Shown here in pieces: positions 1 through 6,410 of a stretch of 11,010 nucleotides of DNA. The notes under the pieces are model-generated. The model was not told where the DNA came from. It did not search any database and was given only the letters and a program-made list of their open reading frames with translations. The DNA is taken from positions 1 through 11,010 of the forward strand of contig CACXGR010000060.1 of assembly GCA_902767235.1 (NCBI GenBank), read 5' to 3'. The position numbers and the translations under genes are program-made. Positions within the stretch are counted from its first letter, which is position 1. Every line of letters begins with the position of its first letter. Source of the stretch: an uncultured Lachnospiraceae bacterium. GTDB taxonomy: Bacteria > Bacillota > Clostridia > Lachnospirales > Lachnospiraceae.

Positions 1-241
1 AGGTTTTTTCAAGAAATGTAAGTACAGATAGTCAAAATACTGATTAGCACTGAATAAAGCGGGGAGATTTTCAGTGTAAATACTCCGAATCGTCATCTAC
101 ACTTACTTATGGGCGCAAAAGCATTGGCACAGATTTGAAATTTGGGATTTGCGCTTATATGAACCTCAAAAAAGGCAAGTGCATTTTGGAAAACCTGATC
201 ATTGCACTTATAAAGGCGAACAGGGTGAAGGAGCAGTAATT
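1..241. other. Gene-poor left edge
   Basis: No gene can be supported here. Two frames stay open for about 55-60 codons up to the Imm32-like start: one runs from 80 into that gene, the other from 54 to a TAA at 237-239. Neither has a convincing ribosome binding site or a recognisable product. The second could be the tail of a decayed upstream gene, for example the partner toxin expected beside an immunity gene, but nothing in its residues proves this. Confidence 0.4.
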
Positions 242-463
242 ATGGAACTGAACTGGGTAGACGGATTTGAGATCAACGTCCACATTGAAGGCGACGCAGC
301 GGTCATCTCTGCCAATAGGGAGGGACTGCTCTCCCTGGCAAATCATATGAAGCGTCTCGCAGAAGAACCGCCGGGAAGCCATATCCATTTGGATGTTTAT
401 AACAGTTTGGAGGATGGTTCTTCGGAACTTATCCTCCAAACTATTCACACAGCCAGAACTTGA
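242..463 (+). CDS. Imm32-like immunity protein (orphan)
   Basis: A 73-residue acidic, soluble protein. The second half carries a stretch typical of the Imm32 immunity family: EGLLSLANHM (27-36), then PPGSHIHLD (43-51) and YNSLEDGSSELIL (53-65). Imm32 proteins are known as predicted antitoxins against polymorphic (Rhs/contact-dependent type) toxins and are found as stand-alone genes in Firmicutes. The ATG at 242 is chosen because GGAG lies a few bases upstream and the family match begins soon after; the frame is open further upstream (possible TTG at 149) but those residues look non-coding. No toxin gene is visible in the window, so the partner is either left of the window or lost. The stop codon lies inside a TTGACA box that may belong to the next promoter. 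The family assignment is from motif recall and is fairly but not fully secure. Confidence 0.7.
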   Translation: MELNWVDGFEINVHIEGDAAVISANREGLLSLANHMKRLAEEPPGSHIHLDVYNSLEDGSSELILQTIHTART

Positions 464-511
464 CACTTTGCATGCAATATGATTAACTCAAAATAGTTAG
501 AAGTGACTAAC
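460..511 (+). promoter_or_regulatory. Putative promoter and dyad operator of the metal transporter
   Basis: TTGACA at 460-465 is followed after 17 bases by a weak -10 (TTAACT, 483-488). Just downstream is an inverted repeat GTTAG-N6-CTAAC (496-500 and 507-511), where a repressor would block initiation. GTTAG/CTAAC are also core elements of DtxR/IdeR-type iron boxes, although the spacing here is wider than in the classic site. A metal-dependent repressor acting on the ZIP gene is inferred; the weak -10 makes the exact promoter uncertain. Confidence 0.4.
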
Positions 512-560
512 AAAGATGCTTTGTGGATGCTGCTGTTTTGACGATGAGGAAAAAGAAGAC

Positions 561-1349
561 ATGAAAGCAGTGATCCCGGGACTTATGATCCCGTTTGTCG
601 GTACAGCTGCCGGCGCCGCCTGCGTATTCTTCTTAAAAAATGACCTCAAAGCAAATGTGCAGCGTGCTTTGACCGGCTTTGCGGCGGGCGTGATGGTGGC
701 AGCCTCTATCTGGAGTCTGATCGTTCCTGCTATCGAGCAGTCCGCATCGAAAGGAAGATTCGCATTCCTGCCGGCTTTTATCGGCTTCTGGCTGGGCATC
801 CTGTTTCTGCTTCTTTTGGACCACGTGATCCCGCATCTGCACAGAAGCATCGATCTGGCGGATCAGACGGAAGGGCCTAAAGTGAAACTGAGCCGAACGC
901 TGATGATGGTGTTTGCTGTGACGCTTCATAACATTCCGGAAGGGATGGCGGTCGGCGTTGTCTATGCCGGGCTGCTCTCCGGTTCAGGGGGTATCACAGC
1001 AGGCGGTGCGCTGGCCCTGGCACTCGGTATCGCGATCCAGAACTTCCCGGAAGGTGCGATCATCTCCATGCCGCTCTTTGCAGAGGGAAAAAGCAAGGCA
1101 AAGTCATTTTGGCTGGGCGTTCTGTCCGGCGCAGTGGAACCGGTCTTTGGCGGGATTACTGTTCTGATCGCGAGTCTGGTGGTTCCGGCTATGCCGTATC
1201 TGTTATCCTTTGCAGCCGGAGCCATGCTGTACGTGGTCGTGGAGGAGTTGATTCCGGAAATGTCTTCCGGGGAGCATTCCAATATCGGCGTCGTCTTCTT
1301 TGCCGTCGGCTTCAGCCTGATGATGGCGTTGGATGTGGCGCTGGGATAA
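561..1349 (+). CDS. ZIP-family divalent metal transporter (ZupT-like)
   Basis: A 262-residue polytopic membrane protein of the ZIP family, which imports Zn2+ and often Fe2+ or Mn2+ into the cytoplasm. About eight hydrophobic segments can be seen. The binuclear metal site motifs are intact: HNIPEGMAVG (123-132) in the fourth helix, NFPEGAIISMP (161-171) in the fifth, and VEELIPE (227-233) near the end. A short His-containing loop (HVIPHLH, 88-94) precedes the central loop. Length is normal for bacterial ZIPs. The ATG at 561 is chosen because GAGGA lies 10 bases upstream and homologues start in this way. An in-frame ATG at 516 would add a 15-residue leader with four Cys and an acidic run, but it has no Shine-Dalgarno. 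A possible operator lies at 496-511. The hydrolase fragment follows after about 100 bases. Metal specificity cannot be read from sequence. Confidence 0.9.
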   Translation: MKAVIPGLMIPFVGTAAGAACVFFLKNDLKANVQRALTGFAAGVMVAASIWSLIVPAIEQSASKGRFAFLPAFIGFWLGILFLLLLDHVIPHLHRSIDLADQTEGPKVKLSRTLMMVFAVTLHNIPEGMAVGVVYAGLLSGSGGITAGGALALALGIAIQNFPEGAIISMPLFAEGKSKAKSFWLGVLSGAVEPVFGGITVLIASLVVPAMPYLLSFAAGAMLYVVVEELIPEMSSGEHSNIGVVFFAVGFSLMMALDVALG

Positions 1350-1450
1350 GGCAACGGCCTCACTGGACGTGGAGAACGAAACGAAAGCGCAGGATGGACG
1401 GTATAAAGAGGAGACTATCGGATAACAAACTGAAAGGGAGGGGCATAACA

Positions 1451-1837
1451 ATGCAATTTGTTGAAATGGGAAATCCATCCGGAAAGACCCTGATGCTTCT
1501 GCCGGGAACGGCCTGTGATTATCAAACGAATTTCGCCACTGTGCTGGACCGGCTCGGTGAGAAGTATCTCTTGATCTGTGTAAATTACGATGGCTTTGAC
1601 GGCAGTGATTTGATCTTTCCTGATATGATCACAGTCACTGAGAAAATAGAAAAATATATTAAAGATAACTTTGATGGCAGAATCGACGGCGCAATCGGCT
1701 CCTCTTTGGGAAGCAGCTTTGTTGGGCAGCTGATTCAAAGAGAGAATATCCATATCGATCATGGTATTTTCGGGAGCCCTGATCTGGACCAGAGCGGGAA
1801 ATTCAGTGCCTGGCTGCAGTCCGAATGCAGGGGATGA
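1451..1837 (+). pseudogene. Truncated alpha/beta hydrolase
   Basis: The frame encodes 128 residues that match the first half of a small alpha/beta hydrolase: a beta strand and oxyanion-type turn (LMLLPGT, 14-20), then the nucleophile elbow GSSLG (83-87, fitting GxSxG with Ser85). It ends with WLQSECRG and a TGA, before the region that should supply the acid and the catalytic His; complete members are roughly twice as long. A good GGGAGG site lies just before the ATG at 1451, so the start is intact and a short protein could still be made. Downstream (1838-1952) no frame restores a recognisable second half; one frame carries ELMNMGEMWEVVR and stops, and may come from another decayed gene. A deletion with junction near 1820 is inferred. 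It is unlikely to be catalytically active. Confidence 0.65.
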
Positions 1838-1952
1838 TCCGGATGGCAGAAAAGGAAGGAGCGGCTGCTCAGGCTGCATCCCCGGCGCGGAACTTATGAA
1901 TATGGGAGAAATGTGGGAAGTGGTGCGTTAGAGTATCCTGTTTCGAGACAAT

Positions 1953-2285
1953 TCATCTGCGGTTCTCCATTCCCCACACGCAAAGCCCGTCCAGGACTTT
2001 TACAAGAGAATGGCCGCGATCAGTAAGTGTATATTCGACTTTCGGAGGAATCTGGGGGTAGACGGTGCGGTTGATCAGGCCGTCTGCTTCCAGTTCCTTC
2101 AAATTTTGGCTGAGAGTCTTATCCGCCACCTTTTTCAGATAGCGCTGCATTTCATTGAACCGGACCGGCTCGTATTCCATCAGGCAATATAGGATAACCG
2201 GTTTATACTTTCCGGAAATCAGAGACAGTGTGTAGCTGTATCCGGTCTGCTCGAAATCCGCTTCCTCAATACGATTCTTCTTCAT
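1953..2285 (-). CDS. HxlR-family transcriptional regulator
   Basis: A 110-residue winged-helix DNA-binding protein of the HxlR family, normal in length. Family features are in order: ISGKYKPVILYCL (23-35), RFNEMQRYLKKVADKTLSQNL (helix-turn-helix, about 42-62), ELEADGLINRTVYPQIPPKVEYTLTDRG (wing, about 64-91), and a C-terminal dimerisation helix. HxlR proteins usually bind as dimers and often sense electrophiles, quinones or aldehydes. The N-terminal Cys before the GKW/GKY motif, used as a thiol switch in YodB- and HypR-type members, is absent; the only Cys are at 34 and 102. The gene is divergent from a flavin reductase-like gene, the usual target type. A dyad at 2288-2307 begins three bases upstream of the ATG and overlaps the likely ribosome binding site (AGGTAAG), so autorepression is likely. 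Effector unknown. Confidence 0.9.
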   Translation of the reverse strand: MKKNRIEEADFEQTGYSYTLSLISGKYKPVILYCLMEYEPVRFNEMQRYLKKVADKTLSQNLKELEADGLINRTVYPQIPPKVEYTLTDRGHSLVKVLDGLCVWGMENRR

Positions 2286-2287
2286 AA

Positions 2288-2307
2288 TACTTACCTATAA
2301 GTAAGTA
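2288..2307. promoter_or_regulatory. HxlR operator dyad
   Basis: A perfect 7-base inverted repeat with a 6-base AT-rich centre, TACTTACctataaGTAAGTA. TACT...AGTA ends and this size fit operators known for HxlR-family regulators such as YodB. It lies between the regulator and its divergent target, directly against the regulator start codon. Binding by the adjacent gene product is inferred. Confidence 0.65.
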
Positions 2308-2327
2308 CCCAACATTTATGTTGGTAC
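2305..2327. repeat. Second dyad in the HxlR intergenic region
   Basis: An inverted repeat with 10 paired bases per arm, two central bases and one unpaired C at 2310: GTACC-(C)-AACAT on the left and ATGTTGGTAC on the right. It overlaps the first dyad by three bases and precedes the flavin reductase gene. It has no T-tract, so it is not a terminator. It may be a second regulator site covering the target promoter, which would lie at about 2321-2356 (TATGAT at 2346-2351 is a possible -10). Confidence 0.5.
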
Positions 2328-2421
2328 TGGTTAATTGGACGGCATTATGATATCATAACGAAAGCCGGGAGGCAATGGAAAAGGACTTGAAATCCCTCTG
2401 AGAGAAAGGCAGGTATTTGAA

Positions 2422-2994
2422 ATGAAAAAGAATTTAGGTGTTGTACAGGCGGTCTATCCTATGCCGGTGCTGATGATCGCAGCATATGATGAAAACGGAA
2501 AAGTGAACGCTATGAATGCAGCATGGGGCATGATCTGCAACTCGGACAGGATCGCCCTGTTTATTGACGAGGATCATAAGACGACCCAGAACATTCTGAA
2601 GACGAAAGCCTTTACCGTGAGCCTTGCAGATAAGGATCATATGGATGTGGCGGATTTCTTCGGCATTGCCACAGGCAACAAGATGAGCGATAAGTTTGAG
2701 CGCACAGGCTATACGGCGATCAAGAGTGAATTCGTAAATGCTCCGATCATCGACGAATTCCCTGTAGTCATGGAATGCGAACTGGCAGAAGTAGTTGAAA
2801 CAGACAGCTTTTACTGCATCGTCGGTAAAATAGTGAATACGGCCGCGGAAGAGAAAGTCCTGTCCGAAAACGGAAAGGTCGATCCCGCTAAGCTGCAGGC
2901 ACTGATCTTTGATCAGTTCCAGCACGGCTATTATGTCTCCGGAGAACAGGTCGGAAAAGCCTGGAACGCAGGTGCCGGCCTTATGAAGAAATAA
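2422..2994 (+). CDS. Flavin reductase-like (flavoredoxin-type) FMN-binding protein
   Basis: A 190-residue cytoplasmic protein with the split-barrel flavin reductase-like fold that binds FMN and moves electrons from NAD(P)H or ferredoxin-type donors. Family marks in order: PMPVLMIAAYDENGKVNAMNAAW (13-35), DEDHKTTQNILKTKAFTVSL (49-68), ADFFGIATGNKMSDKFE (77-93), and PVVMECELAEVVETDSFYCIVGKIV (114-138). Length is typical of flavoredoxin-like members. A purine-rich stretch with AGG motifs precedes the ATG at 2422. It is divergent from the HxlR gene, with two dyads between them, so derepression by a reactive compound is the likely control. A strong terminator at 3028-3070 makes this a single-gene transcript. 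The physiological electron partner and substrate are not visible. Confidence 0.85.
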   Translation: MKKNLGVVQAVYPMPVLMIAAYDENGKVNAMNAAWGMICNSDRIALFIDEDHKTTQNILKTKAFTVSLADKDHMDVADFFGIATGNKMSDKFERTGYTAIKSEFVNAPIIDEFPVVMECELAEVVETDSFYCIVGKIVNTAAEEKVLSENGKVDPAKLQALIFDQFQHGYYVSGEQVGKAWNAGAGLMKK

Positions 2995-3027
2995 TTGCGT
3001 CTCATATGAATAAAACTATGTACACAG

Positions 3028-3070
3028 AACGGTTCTGAAGCCCAAAACTTCAGGACCGTTTTTCTTTTTT
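3028..3070 (+). terminator. Rho-independent terminator after the flavin reductase gene
   Basis: A 13-base stem (AACGGTTCTGAAG with CTTCAGGACCGTT, one G-T wobble) and a 7-base loop are followed by TTTCTTTTTT. The T-tract is on the plus strand only, so it serves the flavin reductase transcript. Its last bases abut the stop codon of the convergent LysR gene. Confidence 0.9.
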
Positions 3071-3956
3071 ACAGCGGAAACGCGACCGCATCCGCATACA
3101 GCTTTGTCAAAATAGAGAGGAAGGAGCGCAGACTATCCCTTTGGTCTTCCTTATGTGTGCACAAGACGCAGGAAAAGTGCTCTTCACAGTCAAAGGGGAT
3201 CCAGGCGAACTGTCCGCTGTGGTCATTCAGAAATCCCGGCGCCAGGCAGACGCCGCGGCCGGCCGCCACATTGGTCAGCGTGGTGTCATGATCGGCGCTG
3301 TTGAAATAATCGATCTTTCCGGTGCTGATCAGACGGTGCTGGACCGTCTTCAGGGCGAGAGGAGAGCCGCCGCCGACCATCAGCGTCCTTCCGTACAGAT
3401 CTTCTTCCCGGATCAGGTTCTTTTCTGCCAGCGGATCGTCACGGCCTGCAATGAGGTAGATTCTGCTCTCAAAGAGCTCATGAACTTGTATGCCCGGGAT
3501 CTGCCGGGTATGCTCCTTCAGGGCAAATACGATATCCGCCTCGTTCTGCAGGAAGGTATCCATGCTGTTTACATACTGAAAGACAGGCGTGATCTGTACA
3601 TCCGGCTTAGCCTCGGCAAAGATCCGCATGGCTTCCGGCAGGAAATACAGCGCCTGCCGTACCATCATGCAGATGGAGATATTGTCCGTATATTTGGCGC
3701 TGAAGTTCTGCCCCTGCTCGATCGCGCGCTTGAGGTCTTCGCGCATACCGGTCAGGAAGGAAACGAACTGTGCGCCGGCAGGGGTCAGGGAAGCTCCCTT
3801 GCCGCTCCTCTCAAAGATCGTGAAGCCGATCTCCTCTTCCAAAAGCCGGATCTGATAGGAAAACGTCGGCTGGCTGACAAACATGTTGTCTGCGGCCCGG
3901 CTGAAGTTCAGCGTGTGGGCAAGTTCAATACAATAATCGATCTGTTTAGTGGTCAT
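3069..3956 (-). CDS. LysR-family transcriptional regulator
   Basis: A 295-residue protein of normal LysR length. The N-terminal winged helix-turn-helix is clear (about residues 3-62: LNFSRAADNMFVSQPTFSYQ, then LLEEEIGFTIFERSGKGASLTPAG). A linker helix follows, and then the two-lobed effector-binding domain (about 90-290). GGAG lies six bases upstream of the ATG. The gene is divergent from the flavodoxin/aldo-keto reductase operon, and the two putative promoters overlap, so it very likely controls that operon and itself. A perfect 10-base palindrome TATTTAAATA at 3970-3979 lies in its own leader. The effector-binding domain contains a few Cys (for example GRGVCLAPG and SCVLCTH), but there is no proof of OxyR-like redox sensing. 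The effector is unknown. Confidence 0.92.
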   Translation of the reverse strand: MTTKQIDYCIELAHTLNFSRAADNMFVSQPTFSYQIRLLEEEIGFTIFERSGKGASLTPAGAQFVSFLTGMREDLKRAIEQGQNFSAKYTDNISICMMVRQALYFLPEAMRIFAEAKPDVQITPVFQYVNSMDTFLQNEADIVFALKEHTRQIPGIQVHELFESRIYLIAGRDDPLAEKNLIREEDLYGRTLMVGGGSPLALKTVQHRLISTGKIDYFNSADHDTTLTNVAAGRGVCLAPGFLNDHSGQFAWIPFDCEEHFSCVLCTHKEDQRDSLRSFLSILTKLYADAVAFPL

Positions 3957-3987
3957 AATCTGCTCCTGCTATTTAAATATTAAATTA

Positions 3988-4017
3988 AGTATAACGTGTT
4001 TCGATTGGACTTTGCAA
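3988..4017 (-). promoter_or_regulatory. Putative LysR gene promoter
   Basis: On the minus strand, TTGCAA (4017-4012), 18 bases and TATACT (3993-3988) make a plausible sigma-A promoter directed at the LysR gene, about 32 bases upstream of its ATG. It overlaps the opposite promoter by 13 bases. The -35 is a weak match. Confidence 0.45.
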
Positions 4018-4034
4018 TATATGCTTCATATAAT
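4005..4034 (+). promoter_or_regulatory. Promoter of the flavodoxin/aldo-keto reductase operon
   Basis: TTGGAC (4005-4010), an 18-base spacer and a consensus TATAAT (4029-4034) lie about 80 bases upstream of the flavodoxin ATG. ATAACG occurs on both sides, at 3991 and 4051, exactly 60 bases apart, and GTTTCG (3998-4003) is mirrored by CGAAAC (4055-4060). These are possible regulator contacts, which is inference. Confidence 0.7.
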
Positions 4035-4112
4035 AAAACCAGATAAACAAATAACGAAACTCAAATGCAGAATCCCACAGGGATGAAGTACATAGAACAG
4101 GAGGACAATACA

Positions 4113-4634
4113 ATGGCAAAGACACTGATCGCATTTTTTTCAAGAGCAGATGAGAACTATTTTGGCGGCGCGATGCGCTACGTAAAGGTCGGCAACACCG
4201 AGATCGTTGTAAACAAGATGAAAGAGATGATCGACGCCGACACTTTTAAGATCGAAATGAAGAACCCCTACTCTCCGGTATACATGACCTGCATCGAAGA
4301 GGCGAAGAAGGATCTGCGGGCAAAAGCCAGACCGGAGCTCGTCTCCATGCCGGCATCCATCGATGAATATGACACCATCGTACTGGCTTATCCCAACTAC
4401 TGGGGCACAATGCCGATGGCGGTCTACACCTTCCTGGAAGCCTTCGATTTCACCGGTAAGACCATTCTTCCTCTCTGCACCAATGAGGGCAGCGGTATGG
4501 GTTCCAGTGAGCGCGAGATCAAAAAGACCTGCCCCGGCGCAGCCGTGAAGAAGGGCCTGCCCATCACCGGCAGCAGCGCGGGAAGTTCCGAAGGCAGCGT
4601 AAAGCGCTGGTTTTCGGCCAACGGACTGATGTAA
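4113..4634 (+). CDS. Cytoplasmic flavodoxin family protein
   Basis: A 173-residue protein with the flavodoxin-like fold, binding FMN and acting as an electron carrier or NAD(P)H-dependent reductase. It starts with the first strand and phosphate-binding loop region (TLIAFFSRADENYFGG, 4-19, then GNTEIVV, 28-33), followed by the FMN-contact loop YPNYWGTMPMAVYTFLE (93-109) and LPLCTNEGSGMGSS (119-132). No signal peptide. The ATG at 4113 has AGGAGG eight bases upstream; an in-frame ATG at 4065 lacks this and would add unrelated residues. It is the first gene of an operon; the aldo/keto reductase follows after 27 bases. The same domain returns as a lipoprotein two genes later. The partner enzyme is not evident from sequence. 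Confidence 0.88.
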   Translation: MAKTLIAFFSRADENYFGGAMRYVKVGNTEIVVNKMKEMIDADTFKIEMKNPYSPVYMTCIEEAKKDLRAKARPELVSMPASIDEYDTIVLAYPNYWGTMPMAVYTFLEAFDFTGKTILPLCTNEGSGMGSSEREIKKTCPGAAVKKGLPITGSSAGSSEGSVKRWFSANGLM

Positions 4635-4661
4635 AAAGAATGATCGTCAGGAGGAATCATC

Positions 4662-5504
4662 ATGGAATATATCGCACTGAACAATGGAATCAAATGCCCT
4701 GTAGTCGGAATCGGAACTTTTATGCTTTCCCCTGCGGAGGCTGAAAACAGTGTCCGTGAGGCCCTTAAGATGGGATATTCCCTTGTGGACACCGCGAATG
4801 CTTACGTCAACGAGCGCGCAGTCGGACGCGGCATGAAGGACAGCGGCGTAAAGCGCGAGGACATCTTCCTCTCCACCAAGCTCTGGCCCAGCGAATATGA
4901 AAATGTGAACGCAGTCGATGAGACTTTAGAGCGTCTGGGCGTGGACTATGTGGATCTTCTCTACATCCATCAGCCCGCAGGCAACTGGCTGGCAGGCTAC
5001 CGCCAGCTGGAAAAGGCGTATAAAGAAGGCAAGGCGAAAGCCATCGGCATCTCCAACTTCGAAGGCAAGTACATCGAAGAACTGGAGACCAAGTGGGAGA
5101 TCGTGCCCCAGTTCATCCAGGTGGAAGCGCATCCTTACTTCACCCAGACAGAGCTCAGAAAGACCCTGGACAAGTACGGCATCAAGCTCATGAGCTGGTA
5201 TCCCCTGGGACATGGCGACAAGTCCCTGATCAATGAACCTGTATTCACAAACTTAGGCAAAAAATACGGGAAGTCCTCTGCACAGGTCATTCTCCGCTGG
5301 CACACCCAGATGGGCTTCGCGGTGATTCCCGGAAGCAAGAATGTCGATCATATCAGAGATAACCTGGATATTCTGGATTTTGCCCTCACAGACGAGGAGA
5401 TGGCCGAGGTCGCGAAGCTGGATAAAGGCGTTCGCTACTATCACCGCACCGATGAACAGCTCGTCCAGTTTGCGGGCTGGAGACCGGAGTTTGAGAAGAA
5501 TTGA
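4662..5504 (+). CDS. Aldo/keto reductase
   Basis: A 280-residue NADPH-dependent oxidoreductase with the (alpha/beta)8 barrel, reducing aldehydes or ketones to alcohols, likely in the cytoplasm. The catalytic tetrad is complete: Asp43 and Tyr48 in DTANAYVNE, Lys73 in STKLW, His103 in LLYIHQP. Other family marks are KAIGISNF (about 125-132), IQVEAHPYF and the cofactor-binding VIPGSKNVDHIRDNLDI near the C-terminus. Length matches the 2,5-diketo-D-gluconate reductase/prostaglandin F synthase-like group. AGGAGG stands before the ATG. It lies 27 bases after the flavodoxin gene and 114 bases before the lipoprotein flavodoxin, with no terminator between, so one transcript is likely. The context suggests detoxification of reactive carbonyls, but the substrate is not known. 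Confidence 0.93.
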   Translation: MEYIALNNGIKCPVVGIGTFMLSPAEAENSVREALKMGYSLVDTANAYVNERAVGRGMKDSGVKREDIFLSTKLWPSEYENVNAVDETLERLGVDYVDLLYIHQPAGNWLAGYRQLEKAYKEGKAKAIGISNFEGKYIEELETKWEIVPQFIQVEAHPYFTQTELRKTLDKYGIKLMSWYPLGHGDKSLINEPVFTNLGKKYGKSSAQVILRWHTQMGFAVIPGSKNVDHIRDNLDILDFALTDEEMAEVAKLDKGVRYYHRTDEQLVQFAGWRPEFEKN

Positions 5505-5618
5505 CGACGTGCGAAACTGGGTGCCGCAGCTCTCCCAATGTGGTGCCGATTACAGCCCTTGAGTCGGAACTGAACGCACATAAGGTCTACGGACACCGCG
5601 GATTAGGAGGATTCTAAG

Positions 5619-6410
5619 ATGAAGATGAAATGGAAAAATATATTTTGCCTGATGCTCACACTGGTGCTGCTGTTTTCGATGACAGCCTGCGGAAGTACGC
5701 AGAACAGCGGCGAGGAGAAGCAGCCGGCAGCAGCCAATGAGGAAACGCAGAAAAGCGAAGAGACGGCGGCTGCCCCCTCTGACACGGAGCAGCAGTCAGG
5801 CGAGCCTGCGGCTGAAACACCCCAGAGCACTGAGAATACACAGAGCACTGAGAACACAGCTGAAAACAGCGAGACGGATGGTTCCCGAATCCTGGTTGTC
5901 TATTTCTCCCGCACCGGCGAGCAGTACACAGTCGGTGTGATCGACCATGGCAATACCGCGATCGTTGCGGAAATGATCGCCGAAGAGACCGGCGCTGATC
6001 TCTTTGAGGTACTGCCCGTGGATGATCATTATCCGATGACTTACGACGAGCTGACGGATGTGGCCAAGCAGGAACAGAATGAAAATGCCAGACCTGCGTA
6101 TGCAGGCGAAGTCCCGGATCTTTCCAAGTACGACACCATTTTCATCGGAGCACCGGTATGGTGGGGCGACTGGCCGATGATCATGTACACTTTCTTTGAG
6201 GAAAATGCAGACGCTCTTGCAGGGAAAAATCTGGTTCCCTTCTCTACCCACGAGGGCTCCGGCCTTTCCGGATTTGATGAAAAGCTCTCTTCCGCAGTTC
6301 CGGGAAGCACGGTGCTTAAGGGCCTTGCAACCCAGGGAAATGACTGCCAGAACAAGCAGGACAGCGTCAGGGAATCTGTAAAGGAATGGATCGCAGAACT
6401 GGGTATGTGA
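5619..6410 (+). CDS. Lipoprotein-anchored flavodoxin
   Basis: A 263-residue exported protein. Residues 1-24 form a lipoprotein signal: a basic start (MKMKWK), a hydrophobic core and the lipobox SMTAC with Cys24 as the lipid-bearing residue (Met rather than Leu at -3). Residues 25-89 are a low-complexity linker rich in Glu, Gln, Ala, Ser and Thr. The flavodoxin domain fills 90-263: ILVVYFSRTG (91-100), HGNTAIVAEMIAEETGADLFEV, APVWWGDWPMIMYTFFEE and PFSTHEGSGLSGF. Residues typical of the FMN phosphate loop and isoalloxazine contacts are present. AGGAGG precedes the ATG by several bases. As last gene of the operon it would place a flavin carrier on the outer face of the membrane. The linker contains a perfectly in-frame tandem repeat (5823-5858). 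How FMN is acquired outside the cell is not evident. Confidence 0.9.
   Translation: MKMKWKNIFCLMLTLVLLFSMTACGSTQNSGEEKQPAAANEETQKSEETAAAPSDTEQQSGEPAAETPQSTENTQSTENTAENSETDGSRILVVYFSRTGEQYTVGVIDHGNTAIVAEMIAEETGADLFEVLPVDDHYPMTYDELTDVAKQEQNENARPAYAGEVPDLSKYDTIFIGAPVWWGDWPMIMYTFFEENADALAGKNLVPFSTHEGSGLSGFDEKLSSAVPGSTVLKGLATQGNDCQNKQDSVRESVKEWIAELGM
5823..5858 (+). repeat. 18-base tandem duplication in the lipoprotein linker
   Basis: Two adjacent 18-base copies (5823-5840 and 5841-5858) differ at one base (AATACA versus AACACA) and encode QSTENT twice (residues 69-80). The change is in frame and silent, so linker length may vary between strains by slippage. Confidence 0.85.

Noticed and set aside
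159..239. Short frame MNLKKGKCILENLIIALIKA... ending just before the Imm32-like gene
   Set aside because: No ribosome binding site and no recognisable family; it may only be a remnant.
1109..1450. Upstream extension of the hydrolase frame into the ZIP gene
   Set aside because: These codons overlap the transporter in another frame and look random; GGGAGG before 1451 marks the true start.
3141..3983. A 280-codon plus-strand frame opposite the LysR gene
   Set aside because: The minus strand encodes an unmistakable full-length LysR protein with a good ribosome binding site; this frame is its shadow.
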